Positions 1 through 5,395 of a DNA stretch of 10,032 bases are shown here, piece after piece. The stretch lies in contig CAIYYE010000588.1 of NCBI GenBank assembly GCA_903930395.1, positions 1 through 10,032 on the forward strand, read 5' to 3'. Source of the stretch: an uncultured beta proteobacterium (lineage in GTDB: Bacteria; Pseudomonadota; Gammaproteobacteria; Burkholderiales; Rhodocyclaceae). Both the position numbers and the translations under genes were made by a program. A model generated the notes under the pieces. The model ran no database searches. It was not told the origin of the DNA and saw only the letters and a program-made list of their open reading frames with translations. Numbering within the stretch: position 1 is the stretch's first letter; every line of letters begins with the position of its first letter.

Positions 1-120
1 GCCCTTAGCGGACTGTCGAAACTTGGAATGCATCAGCCCCTCTTGCTCCAATCCATTGTGGATGATGATGGGCCGCTCTAGCCGATCAGGGGCATCAAAA
101 CAGGCCGTTTGCAGTTTCAC
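1..120 (-). CDS. Possible N-terminal fragment of an unrecognised protein (runs off the left edge)
   Basis: On the minus strand a GTG at 120-118 opens a frame that stays open for 40 codons to the window edge. It begins VKLQTACFDAPDRLERP and contains IIIHNGLEQEGLMHSKF. An in-frame TAG lies only four codons upstream, so GTG is the only plausible start nearby, and a GGCGG that could serve as a ribosome-binding site precedes it. The residue composition looks protein-like (mixed charge, hydrophobic IIIH core), but I do not recognise the family. The gene would be divergent from the one at 322, sharing the dyad-rich gap between them. Two plus-strand frames are also open in part of this stretch (to 81 and to 131) and could be a gene tail instead. 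Confidence is low because only 40 codons are visible. Confidence 0.33.
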   Translation of the reverse strand, partial: MKLQTACFDAPDRLERPIIIHNGLEQEGLMHSKFRQSAKG

Positions 121-321
121 ATACCGCCACTAAACGACCGTTTGTAAACGCATGCAAGGGCACTTTCTCCGGCGCTGTTCAGCAGAACGCCCTTGGTTTC
201 CTGAGTCCGAGCACGATCAGAGATATCTCGGAGACGGTCGCATGCGCGTGCTATGTAGGGTGTCCAGAAGCACTCCAAGAAAACCCTTGGGTAAACTGCA
301 AAATCTTCATAATTTGCACAT
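121..321. promoter_or_regulatory. Dyad-rich divergent intergenic region
   Basis: This 200-nt gap holds no convincing gene. It contains several inverted repeats: AAACG-AC-CGTTT at 132-143, followed by another AAACG at 146-150; CAAGGGC (155-161) paired with GCCCTTG (189-195), enclosing GTTC-AGCA-GAAC (177-188); and the palindrome GAGATATCTC (220-229), flanked by CCGAG (207-211). It lies between a possible minus-strand start at 120 and the plus-strand start at 322. Operators or regulatory RNA structure are therefore plausible, but no known binding-site consensus was recognised. Confidence 0.35.
287..313 (+). promoter_or_regulatory. Weak candidate promoter ahead of the 322 gene
   Basis: TTGGGT (287-292) and CATAAT (308-313) resemble -35 and -10 hexamers but are separated by only 15 nt. 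The CATAAT is five of six to consensus and lies in a locally AT-rich patch just before the ATG at 322. Transcription from here would start almost on the ATG, giving a leaderless or very short leader, in keeping with the lack of a visible Shine-Dalgarno sequence. The call is speculative. Confidence 0.2.
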
Positions 322-795
322 ATGAAGTCTCAAGCAACTGCTTTTCATGACAACTTCGATGATCCTCTCGCTGGTGACGCAGAGGTCATGGAGGCATCCG
401 AAAGCGATCTATGGTTCCTTCCCGGTCCGATCGACGCGGATCACGACGATCTGCCACCCGGGAGACGGGCTGACCCCCGCGAGACTGCAGTTCTCGACGA
501 CTGGCGGAGGGCTGAAGCGGGTCATGCCGCACGCCTCGCCCGCGTCGCAGGTCGGCTTGGCGCGCTGGATGATCGGTTGCGGCGTGGGCCGGAGGGCTGG
601 CGGCACAGGCTCGCTCTCATTGAAGCGGCCGACCTGAGTTGGTTCGTCGGGGACCGCATCGGCCCGGATCGACTGGCGCTCTGGATTTCCCTGCGCCTAT
701 CGGGCGTCCAAGACGACACAGGGGCGCTGGCGCGTGTCGGGTGGGCAGTCCGACGCCTGAGGGAGTGGACAGAACATGGGGCTCGTCGTCGGTGA
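322..795 (+). CDS. Truncated hypothetical protein, interrupted by ISKra4-family element
   Basis: The frame encodes 157 residues, but only the first 146 (through WAVRRL) are native. From codon 147 on, the reading frame runs into the inverted repeat of the insertion sequence at 761 and ends at a TGA inside it, adding the foreign tail REWTEHGARRR. The native part has an acidic N-terminus (about residues 1-50) followed by a mostly helical region with LALIEAADLSWFVGDR (98-112) and ALWISLRLSGVQDD (119-132). It vaguely resembles the N-terminal part of plasmid-borne alphaproteobacterial hypothetical proteins that end in a helix-turn-helix, of the DUF1612/RHE_PE00001 kind, but I cannot confirm this without a search. 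No Shine-Dalgarno sequence is visible before the ATG at 322. An ATG at 388 is an alternative start. The protein is probably non-functional as it stands. Confidence 0.6.
   Translation: MKSQATAFHDNFDDPLAGDAEVMEASESDLWFLPGPIDADHDDLPPGRRADPRETAVLDDWRRAEAGHAARLARVAGRLGALDDRLRRGPEGWRHRLALIEAADLSWFVGDRIGPDRLALWISLRLSGVQDDTGALARVGWAVRRLREWTEHGARRR
761..781 (+). repeat. Left terminal inverted repeat of the ISKra4-family element
   Basis: This 21-bp repeat begins GGGAGTGGAC and ends CATGGGG. It is identical, base for base, to the reverse complement of 2201-2221. The next inner base differs (C at 782 against G on the complement of 2200), which fixes the inner limit. The outer neighbour also differs (A against G), which fixes the outer limit. 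Confidence 0.93.
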
Positions 796-837
796 TCTGG
801 CCTGTGCTAAGGTAAGCTCTTTGTATGGGGGGCTGCC

Positions 838-2199
838 ATGGACGTACGGATTACAATCGAAACGACCTTCGACAACGGGGAGAAGCGCACTCATCAGCTT
901 GACGGCATTTCTCGACCATACCGGGTGACCTGCCCAGACGGGATCGGGCTGCGCCCCGAGGATGGGAAAAGGATCCTCGAACAGATCCAGAGGGTAATCC
1001 TTTACGATCAGGTCGATGAGATCATTCGAGAAAGCCGCGTATGCCCGGATTGCGCCTCGGTTCGTGCCATTCATGACTATCGCACGCGCGATCTCGACAC
1101 GCTCTTTGGGCGGGTTCGGGTCAAAGCCGCGCGCATGCGCCGCTGTTCGTGTGATGCCAGGTCAGCGGCGATGCCCGGTGGACCTATTTCTCCGCTGGCC
1201 TATTTCTTTCCAGACCGGGCTACCCCGGAGCTGCAACGGCTACATGCGGACCTTGGTTCCCGGCATACCTTTCGCGAAGCGGCGCGGCTGATGAAAAGCT
1301 TCCTCCCCTGCCATCCGCCCCATCACACCACGGTGCGTGACCGGTTGGGAAGAGTAGCCACTGGGCTCGAGAAAAGTCGAAGGGCATCAGGCGATCCCGT
1401 TGAAGCCCCGCCCAAAGGTGGTTTGACGGTTTTTCTGGACGGTGCGCATATCCGCTGTCGACCGGAGTATCAGCAGCGACACCTGGATCTTGTGGTCGGC
1501 AAGATTGAAAGTCGCAATATGTGCCGACGATTTGGCTTGGTCGCCAATGCGACGGCATCGCCAAGCAGCCGCATGCGAGAAGAGCTGTCCGACTATGGAT
1601 GGAAGCCAGGCCGTCTGTTGACGGTAATCTCTGATGGCGAGCTTGCTCTCCCGAACCTCATACGGAATGCCGTGGGTGGCGACGGTCAGGTGAAACATAT
1701 CCTCGACTGGTGGCACATCTCGATGCGCATTCAACATATCGAGGCCGCCGTTCAGGGTCTGGTCCAGACACCGGGGTTCACTGGAGTTCCAGTGCTGTTC
1801 CAGCGCCCCGCGAAAAGCCTCCGTTGGCGGCTTTGGCATGGCAGAGCACGGGTGGCGGAAACATATCTGAAGGCGCTGATGCATGATTGCGTCGGCCTCG
1901 GGGAAGAACCTCTGGCTGTCCGCACCGCTGCCGCTCGTGTGCAGGCCCGCTGCGAGACACTGTACACCTATCTCGCGAACAACATGGAAGCCCTTGTCGA
2001 CTATGGCCGACGGTACCGTAACGGGCTGCCCATCTCGTCTTCTCGTGCCGAAGGATCAGTTGATGACATTGCCAATGCCCGCATGGGAAAGCGCAGGAGG
2101 ATGCGTTGGTCGCCCAAAGGGGCTCACCGAGTAGCCGTCACAAGGGCCGCAGTTCTCGATGGTCGGCTGACCGTCGCAAACAGAAAACGCCCCGCATGA
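838..2199 (+). CDS. ISKra4-family transposase
   Basis: This DDE-type transposase of 453 aa catalyses cut and joining at the element's ends. An N-terminal region is followed by a zinc-ribbon-like pattern with CPDC at 69-72 and CSC at 103-105, which may bind DNA. The catalytic domain shows VFLDGAHIR (D201), VISDGELALP (D266), HILDWWHISMRIQH (D290) and ISSSRAEGSVDDIANARMGKRRRMRW (E405), split over 399-424, which is the conserved C-terminal block of ISKra4 enzymes. D201, D266 and E405 are the likely catalytic triad, inferred from position. The start at 838 is supported by a G-rich GGGGGG stretch seven bases upstream. The length is normal for a one-gene member of the family and no frameshift is seen. 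The gene fills the element between its two inverted repeats. Confidence 0.92.
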   Translation: MDVRITIETTFDNGEKRTHQLDGISRPYRVTCPDGIGLRPEDGKRILEQIQRVILYDQVDEIIRESRVCPDCASVRAIHDYRTRDLDTLFGRVRVKAARMRRCSCDARSAAMPGGPISPLAYFFPDRATPELQRLHADLGSRHTFREAARLMKSFLPCHPPHHTTVRDRLGRVATGLEKSRRASGDPVEAPPKGGLTVFLDGAHIRCRPEYQQRHLDLVVGKIESRNMCRRFGLVANATASPSSRMREELSDYGWKPGRLLTVISDGELALPNLIRNAVGGDGQVKHILDWWHISMRIQHIEAAVQGLVQTPGFTGVPVLFQRPAKSLRWRLWHGRARVAETYLKALMHDCVGLGEEPLAVRTAAARVQARCETLYTYLANNMEALVDYGRRYRNGLPISSSRAEGSVDDIANARMGKRRRMRWSPKGAHRVAVTRAAVLDGRLTVANRKRPA

Positions 2200-3234
2200 C
2201 CCCCATGTTCTGTCCACTCCCCCCAGTTCGGCCCGCCACCGATCCAGCACCACCGCATTGCCAAGGCTGTCGGCGGGCGACAAGGCCGGGAACGGCGCCT
2301 CTGTCGCGCCCTCGGCAATCGTGCGGCTGAAGAGTTCGGCCTCGAAGGCGAACAGATGCTGCGGGCTGCGCAGAACCTCAACCCGGGTTTCCCCGCCCAC
2401 GGTCACAGAAATCGTGGCGTCCGATGGCCCGGCATTGCGGCCCGGCACCCAAGGGTCGACCAGTTCGATCCGCCCCTTGTCACCCTCGATCACGGCCCGG
2501 TTGTCCATGGTGCGGGCGATGGCACAGGCGACTTCGGCGGTGAACCCACCCGCAAAGCCCAACAGGCCATAGGCCACTTCGTCCACGCCGGACTGCCCGA
2601 CAATGCCACTGCCCTTCACCGTCACCGGATCGGCAAAGGCGCGACCCACCGCCGCCCCTGCCACCAGCCGGGCAAGCGACACCGGATAGCCGCCCACATC
2701 CATGATGCCGCCCCCACCCAGCGCGCGGTCATAAAGCCGCGAGGCCGGATTGAACCCGGCGTTAAAGCCGAACTGCGCGCGGATATGGCGCGGGGTGCCG
2801 ATCTCACCGCTTTTCAAAATCTCCAGCAGACGGGCAATCTGCGGGTGGCACCGGTACATATAGGCTTCGGCAAACAGCAATCCCGCCCGCGCGGCCACAT
2901 CGGCCACGGCGGCCACCTGTGCCGCCGTCAACCCGGCAGGCTTTTCCACCAGCACCGGCTTGCCCGCGCGCAATGCCAGCAAAGCGTGTTCGGCATGGAA
3001 AGGATGCGGGGTCGAGATATAGACCGCGTCCACCGCCGGATCGGCCACCAGATCGGCATAGCTGGCATGGCGGTGCGCAGGTTCCACCCCGTTGCGCGCC
3101 CCGAAAGCATCACGCCGGGCCGGGTTCCGGCTGGCAATCGCCACAAGGCGGCCTGACGGTGCCTCGGCCAGACCATCTGCAAAATTCTGTGCAATCGCAC
3201 CCGGACCAATGATGCCCCAGCCTGTCGTTTTCAT
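2056..3234 (-). CDS. Gfo/Idh/MocA-family oxidoreductase, C-terminus replaced by IS sequence
   Basis: This is an NAD(P)-dependent sugar or polyol dehydrogenase of the Gfo/Idh/MocA superfamily. The N-terminal Rossmann fold has GIIGPGAIA (7-15) as the nucleotide-binding loop, VYISTPHPFH (71-80) and the signature VEKPAG (96-101) with the probable catalytic Lys98. The C-terminal alpha/beta domain includes GGGGIMDVGGYPVSLAR (173-189), where D179 and H-poor surroundings replace the common GGGxxxDxGxH pattern with Tyr. A typical member is about 330-345 aa. Native sequence ends near residue 337 (DRWRAELG), so only a few residues seem lost. The frame then continues for about 54 codons through the IS inverted repeat and antisense to the transposase end, stopping at 2056. 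AAAGGG eight bases before the ATG is a fair ribosome-binding site. It was originally the gene after the ATPase, 60 nt downstream, before an IS481-family insertion. Substrate unknown; a cleavage product of the imported sugar is likely. Whether the tailed protein folds is uncertain. Confidence 0.85.
   Translation of the reverse strand: MKTTGWGIIGPGAIAQNFADGLAEAPSGRLVAIASRNPARRDAFGARNGVEPAHRHASYADLVADPAVDAVYISTPHPFHAEHALLALRAGKPVLVEKPAGLTAAQVAAVADVAARAGLLFAEAYMYRCHPQIARLLEILKSGEIGTPRHIRAQFGFNAGFNPASRLYDRALGGGGIMDVGGYPVSLARLVAGAAVGRAFADPVTVKGSGIVGQSGVDEVAYGLLGFAGGFTAEVACAIARTMDNRAVIEGDKGRIELVDPWVPGRNAGPSDATISVTVGGETRVEVLRSPQHLFAFEAELFSRTIAEGATEAPFPALSPADSLGNAVVLDRWRAELGGVDRTWGSCGAFSVCDGQPTIENCGPCDGYSVSPFGRPTHPPALSHAGIGNVIN
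2201..2221 (-). repeat. Right terminal inverted repeat of the ISKra4-family element
   Basis: This is the exact reverse complement of 761-781 over 21 bp. The transposase stop codon (2197-2199) is separated from it by a single base. On the minus strand this repeat is read through by the truncated oxidoreductase, contributing codons for VDRTWG. Confidence 0.93.
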
Positions 3235-3293
3235 CCGAAAACCCTTTTGTTCATGTCATTTTGCGACGGGACAGCCCCTTCGCTTTGCTTTGG
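3235..3293 (-). other. Residual operon spacer between the IS481 insertion and the oxidoreductase
   Basis: This 59-nt remnant is the original gap between the ATPase stop and the oxidoreductase start (60 nt once the element is removed in thought). It carries the oxidoreductase ribosome-binding site (AAAGGG) but no recognisable promoter or terminator. After the insertion, the gene depends on read-through from the operon or from the transposase. Confidence 0.6.
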
Positions 3294-3299
3294 CCTAGC
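3294..3299. repeat. Target-site duplication, left copy (CCTAGC)
   Basis: This six-base direct repeat abuts the left end of the IS481-family element and matches 4317-4322 exactly. Its core CTAG fits the NCTAGN target known for Bordetella IS481. Read on the minus strand, the TAG in this copy is the stop codon of the transposase. Confidence 0.93.
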
Positions 3300-4239
3300 T
3301 GTGGTTTCTCAGGAGGTTGTTCAGCCTTGCGATTGGCGGGAGGCCGCCCAGTGCAGAATGTGGTCGTGACTGGTTGAACCAGTCAAGCCAGCGCGTGAGG
3401 TCGGCGTTTCGCGCTGCTGATGTTGGATGGTGCAGGCCGTAGGCCCATTCCCGCAGGAGGGTCTGGAAGAACCTTTCCGCCTTGCCGTTGGTCTTCGGCG
3501 TGTAGGGTCTGGTGAAGATGTGGCGGATGCCCAGAAGCCGCAGCGCCTTGGCGAAGCGGCGGGAACGATAGGCCGACCCGTTGTCGGTCATCACGCGCTC
3601 GGCGCGGATGCCACGCGCACGGAACCAGCGCAGGGCGCGCAGCAGGAAAGCGGTGGTGGTGTCGCGGCGCTCGTCGCCCAGCACCTCGACATAGGCCAGC
3701 CGCGTCGTGTCATCGACCGCGACATGGACGAAATCCCAGCCCGCGCCACGGTTGCGGCAGCCCCTCCGCGTTCCGGTGACGCGGTGGCCGGGCCGGTCGA
3801 AGCGGCCCAGTTTCTTGATGTCCAGATGGATGAGTTCGCCCTGCCGGGCGCGCTGGTAGCGCCTCACGGGTTCGGGCGGGTCGAGCCGGGCCAGCCGCCC
3901 CATCCCCGCCCGCGCCAGCCAGCGCGCCACGGTCGAGCGGGCAAGGCCCAGCTTGCGCGCGATCTCCGCCCCTGTCAGCCGCAGGCTCCGCCGCAGGTGC
4001 AGGGCCAGCGCGACCAGGCGATCCGGCAGGCGTCGCGCCACGCGGGCGGGCGCGCTTGCGCGGTTGGAGAGCGCCGCTTGCCCGCCCGCACGGAACCGCG
4101 CCAGCCACTTGCGCACCGTGCGGAGGGAAACACCGAAGGCGGCGGCCACCTCGGCGCTCTTCGTGCCAGCCTGAATACGGGCGACGATCTGCTCTCGACT
4201 GTAGTCGGTAAGACGGGCACCTTTGTGTGGGTTGTTCAT
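3295..4239 (-). CDS. IS481-family transposase
   Basis: This DDE transposase is 314 aa counted from the ATG at 4239-4237, which gives MNNPHKGARLTDYSREQ. The frame can be extended upstream to 4299, but that would run across the inverted repeat, so the internal ATG with GAGGA about 12 nt ahead is preferred. Two helix-turn-helix units come first (about 16-50, with AAAFGVSLRTVRKWL, and about 88-110, with IARKLGLARSTVARWL). The rve integrase-like core follows with HLDIKKLGRF (D140), VMTDNGSAYRS (D219) and NGKAERFFQTLL (E255), giving the DD(35)E spacing. It ends with WLDWFNQSRPHSALGG. The gene has no stop codon of its own inside the element; TAG comes from the duplicated CTAG target. Confidence 0.93.
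   Translation of the reverse strand: MNNPHKGARLTDYSREQIVARIQAGTKSAEVAAAFGVSLRTVRKWLARFRAGGQAALSNRASAPARVARRLPDRLVALALHLRRSLRLTGAEIARKLGLARSTVARWLARAGMGRLARLDPPEPVRRYQRARQGELIHLDIKKLGRFDRPGHRVTGTRRGCRNRGAGWDFVHVAVDDTTRLAYVEVLGDERRDTTTAFLLRALRWFRARGIRAERVMTDNGSAYRSRRFAKALRLLGIRHIFTRPYTPKTNGKAERFFQTLLREWAYGLHHPTSAARNADLTRWLDWFNQSRPHSALGGLPPIARLNNLLRNHS
3300..3323 (+). repeat. Left terminal inverted repeat of the IS481-family element
   Basis: This 24-bp end starts TGTGGTTTCTCAGGAGG and pairs with 4293-4316, with mismatches only at positions 5 and 6. It overlaps the last codons of the transposase (…LLRNHS), whose final Ser codon uses two bases of the flanking target DNA. Confidence 0.93.
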
Positions 4240-4292
4240 CCTGCGGAGTCCTCGGCTGGAGTTTGGCGATTGCAGCCTAACCCCGCTTCGGG

Positions 4293-4316
4293 TGAACAAC
4301 CTCCTGAGAACTCACA
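4293..4316 (-). repeat. Right terminal inverted repeat of the IS481-family element
   Basis: On the minus strand this end reads TGTGAGTTCTCAGGAGG and on through GTTGTTCA, matching 3300-3323 at 22 of 24 positions. Between it and the transposase ATG lies a leader of about 50 nt with a short CCCG-AAG-CGGG hairpin (minus strand) but no clear promoter. Confidence 0.93.
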
Positions 4317-4322
4317 CCTAGC
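4317..4322. repeat. Target-site duplication, right copy (CCTAGC)
   Basis: This is an exact copy of 3294-3299. Read on the minus strand, it contains the TAG stop codon of the ATPase gene, so the insertion left the ATPase reading frame unchanged to its last residue. Confidence 0.93.
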
Positions 4323-5385
4323 GGATACGCTGACCCGACTTGTCAAAAACCATGATCTGCGCGGGGTTGAACCGCGCGGCGATCCGTTGACCGGGCTGCA
4401 GGCTGCGGCCGTTCTCGGTCGCAAGCGTCAGCATCTGGCCACCGGATTGGCGCGCATAGGCAAAGCTTTCATTGCCCAGATGTTCGACAATCTCGATGGT
4501 CAGTTCCAACCCGGCATCGCCGCCTCGTTTGAAGCTTTCAGGTCGGATGCCCACTGTCACCTCGCTGCCCTGCGCCGGTGGGTGGGTCAGGTGACCCAAA
4601 GGGATCGACTGGTTGCCAAACTCGGGCAGACGCACCGTGTCCTGCTCGACCACACCAGCCAGAAAGTTCATCTTCGGGCTGCCGATAAAGCCCGCCACAA
4701 ACAGGTTGTCGGGATCATCATACAGCGCCAAAGGCGAGCCGACCTGTTCAACCACACCCGCCCGCATCACCACGATCTTGTCGGCCAGTGTCATCGCCTC
4801 GACCTGATCATGGGTCACATAGATGATGGTCGTGGCCAGCTCCTTGTGCAGCCGCGCCACTTCGATCCGCATATGGACGCGCAATTCGGCGTCCAGATTG
4901 GACAGGGGTTCATCGAACAGGAACACATCGGGATGACGCACAATCGCGCGGCCAATGGCCACACGCTGGCGTTGTCCGCCAGACAGATCCTTGGGGCGGC
5001 GGTCCAGCAGCGGCCCCAATTCCAGAATCCGCGCCGCCTCGTTCACCGCCTGCGCGATTTCATTCTTTGGCTTTTTGGCAAAGCGCAGCGCAAACCCCAT
5101 GTTTTCGCGCACCGTCATATGCGGGTAAAGCGCATAGCTTTGGAACACCATGGCAATGCCACGCTGCGCGGGGTCCACGTCATTCATCCGTTTGTCACCG
5201 ATGAACAGATCGCCACCGCTGATTTCTTCCAGCCCGGCAATCATCCGCAGCAACGTTGATTTGCCGCAACCCGAAGGCCCGACAAAGACCACGAATTCTC
5301 CGGGTGCTATGTCCAGGTCAACGCCCTTGATCACCTCGACAGCGTCGTAAGACTTCCGCACCCCACGCAGTTTCAACCCGGTCAT
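4318..5385 (-). CDS. ugpC: Sugar ABC transporter ATP-binding protein, MalK/UgpC type (LacK-like)
   Basis: This cytoplasmic ATPase (355 aa) powers the sugar importer formed with the two permeases. Motifs in order are Walker A GPSGCGKST (36-44), Q-loop FQSYALYPHMTVRENMGF (81-98, Gln82), signature LSGGQRQR (134-141), Walker B VFLFDEPLSNLDA (154-166), and switch His192 in YVTHDQVEAMTLAD. A C-terminal OB/TOBE regulatory region runs from about 240, with VGIRPESF (278-285). Length is usual for the MalK/UgpC/MsmK family. AGGGGG seven bases before the ATG supports the start, and the gene follows the hydrolase by only 10 nt. The symbol ugpC reflects the family only. Context (hydrolase immediately upstream) argues for a sugar substrate rather than glycerol-3-phosphate, and LacK of lacEFGZK is the closest operon analogue. 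The TAG stop lies inside the IS481 target duplication. Confidence 0.93.
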   Translation of the reverse strand: MTGLKLRGVRKSYDAVEVIKGVDLDIAPGEFVVFVGPSGCGKSTLLRMIAGLEEISGGDLFIGDKRMNDVDPAQRGIAMVFQSYALYPHMTVRENMGFALRFAKKPKNEIAQAVNEAARILELGPLLDRRPKDLSGGQRQRVAIGRAIVRHPDVFLFDEPLSNLDAELRVHMRIEVARLHKELATTIIYVTHDQVEAMTLADKIVVMRAGVVEQVGSPLALYDDPDNLFVAGFIGSPKMNFLAGVVEQDTVRLPEFGNQSIPLGHLTHPPAQGSEVTVGIRPESFKRGGDAGLELTIEIVEHLGNESFAYARQSGGQMLTLATENGRSLQPGQRIAARFNPAQIMVFDKSGQRIR

Positions 5386-5395
5386 CCGATGCCCC

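Larger units (their letters stand above)
761..2221 (+). mobile_element. Complete ISKra4-family insertion sequence
   Basis: The element is 1461 bp long, bounded by perfect 21-bp inverted repeats that begin GGGAGTGGACAGAACATG. Termini starting with GGG are the family norm. It carries one intact transposase gene occupying almost all of its length, with the stop codon one base before the right repeat. No direct duplication is visible: the left flank ends GACGCCTGA and the right flank starts CCCAGTTCG. Both flanking genes are cut at the element, one on each strand, and they are unrelated to each other. The intact repeats and frame suggest a fairly recent, possibly still functional copy. The lack of a duplication points to a rearrangement after insertion. 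Confidence 0.9.
3300..4316 (-). mobile_element. Complete IS481-family insertion sequence
   Basis: This is a 1017-bp element with TGTG termini, imperfect 24-bp inverted repeats (22 of 24 identical) and a clean six-base CCTAGC duplication, carrying one intact transposase gene on the minus strand. It is inserted exactly on the stop codon of the upstream sugar-importer ATPase. The duplication regenerates that stop and at the same time supplies the transposase stop. Its orientation is the same as the interrupted operon, so it splits off only the oxidoreductase gene. No clear intrinsic terminator is visible at its downstream end. Confidence 0.95.

Noticed and set aside
177..188. GTTC-AGCA-GAAC considered as an SOS/LexA box
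   Set aside because: Alphaproteobacterial LexA sites are direct repeats GTTC-N7-GTTC, and the Gram-positive type is GAAC-N4-GTTC. This inverted arrangement matches neither.
1387..1884. 165-codon minus-strand frame inside the ISKra4-family transposase, a possible passenger gene
   Set aside because: It lies antisense to conserved catalytic motifs of the transposase and has no recognisable domain or start signal.
2356..3156. 266-codon plus-strand frame opposite the oxidoreductase
   Set aside because: It is a His/Arg-rich shadow frame. The minus strand carries the Rossmann and EKPAG motifs.
4240..4299. Extended N-terminus of the IS481 transposase starting at 4299
   Set aside because: The extension would begin inside the terminal inverted repeat. 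The internal ATG at 4239 gives the usual IS481 N-terminus.
3427..5259. 610-codon plus-strand open frame across the IS481 element and the ATPase gene
   Set aside because: It crosses the IS boundary and lies antisense to two genes with clear motifs. It shows no recognisable domain.
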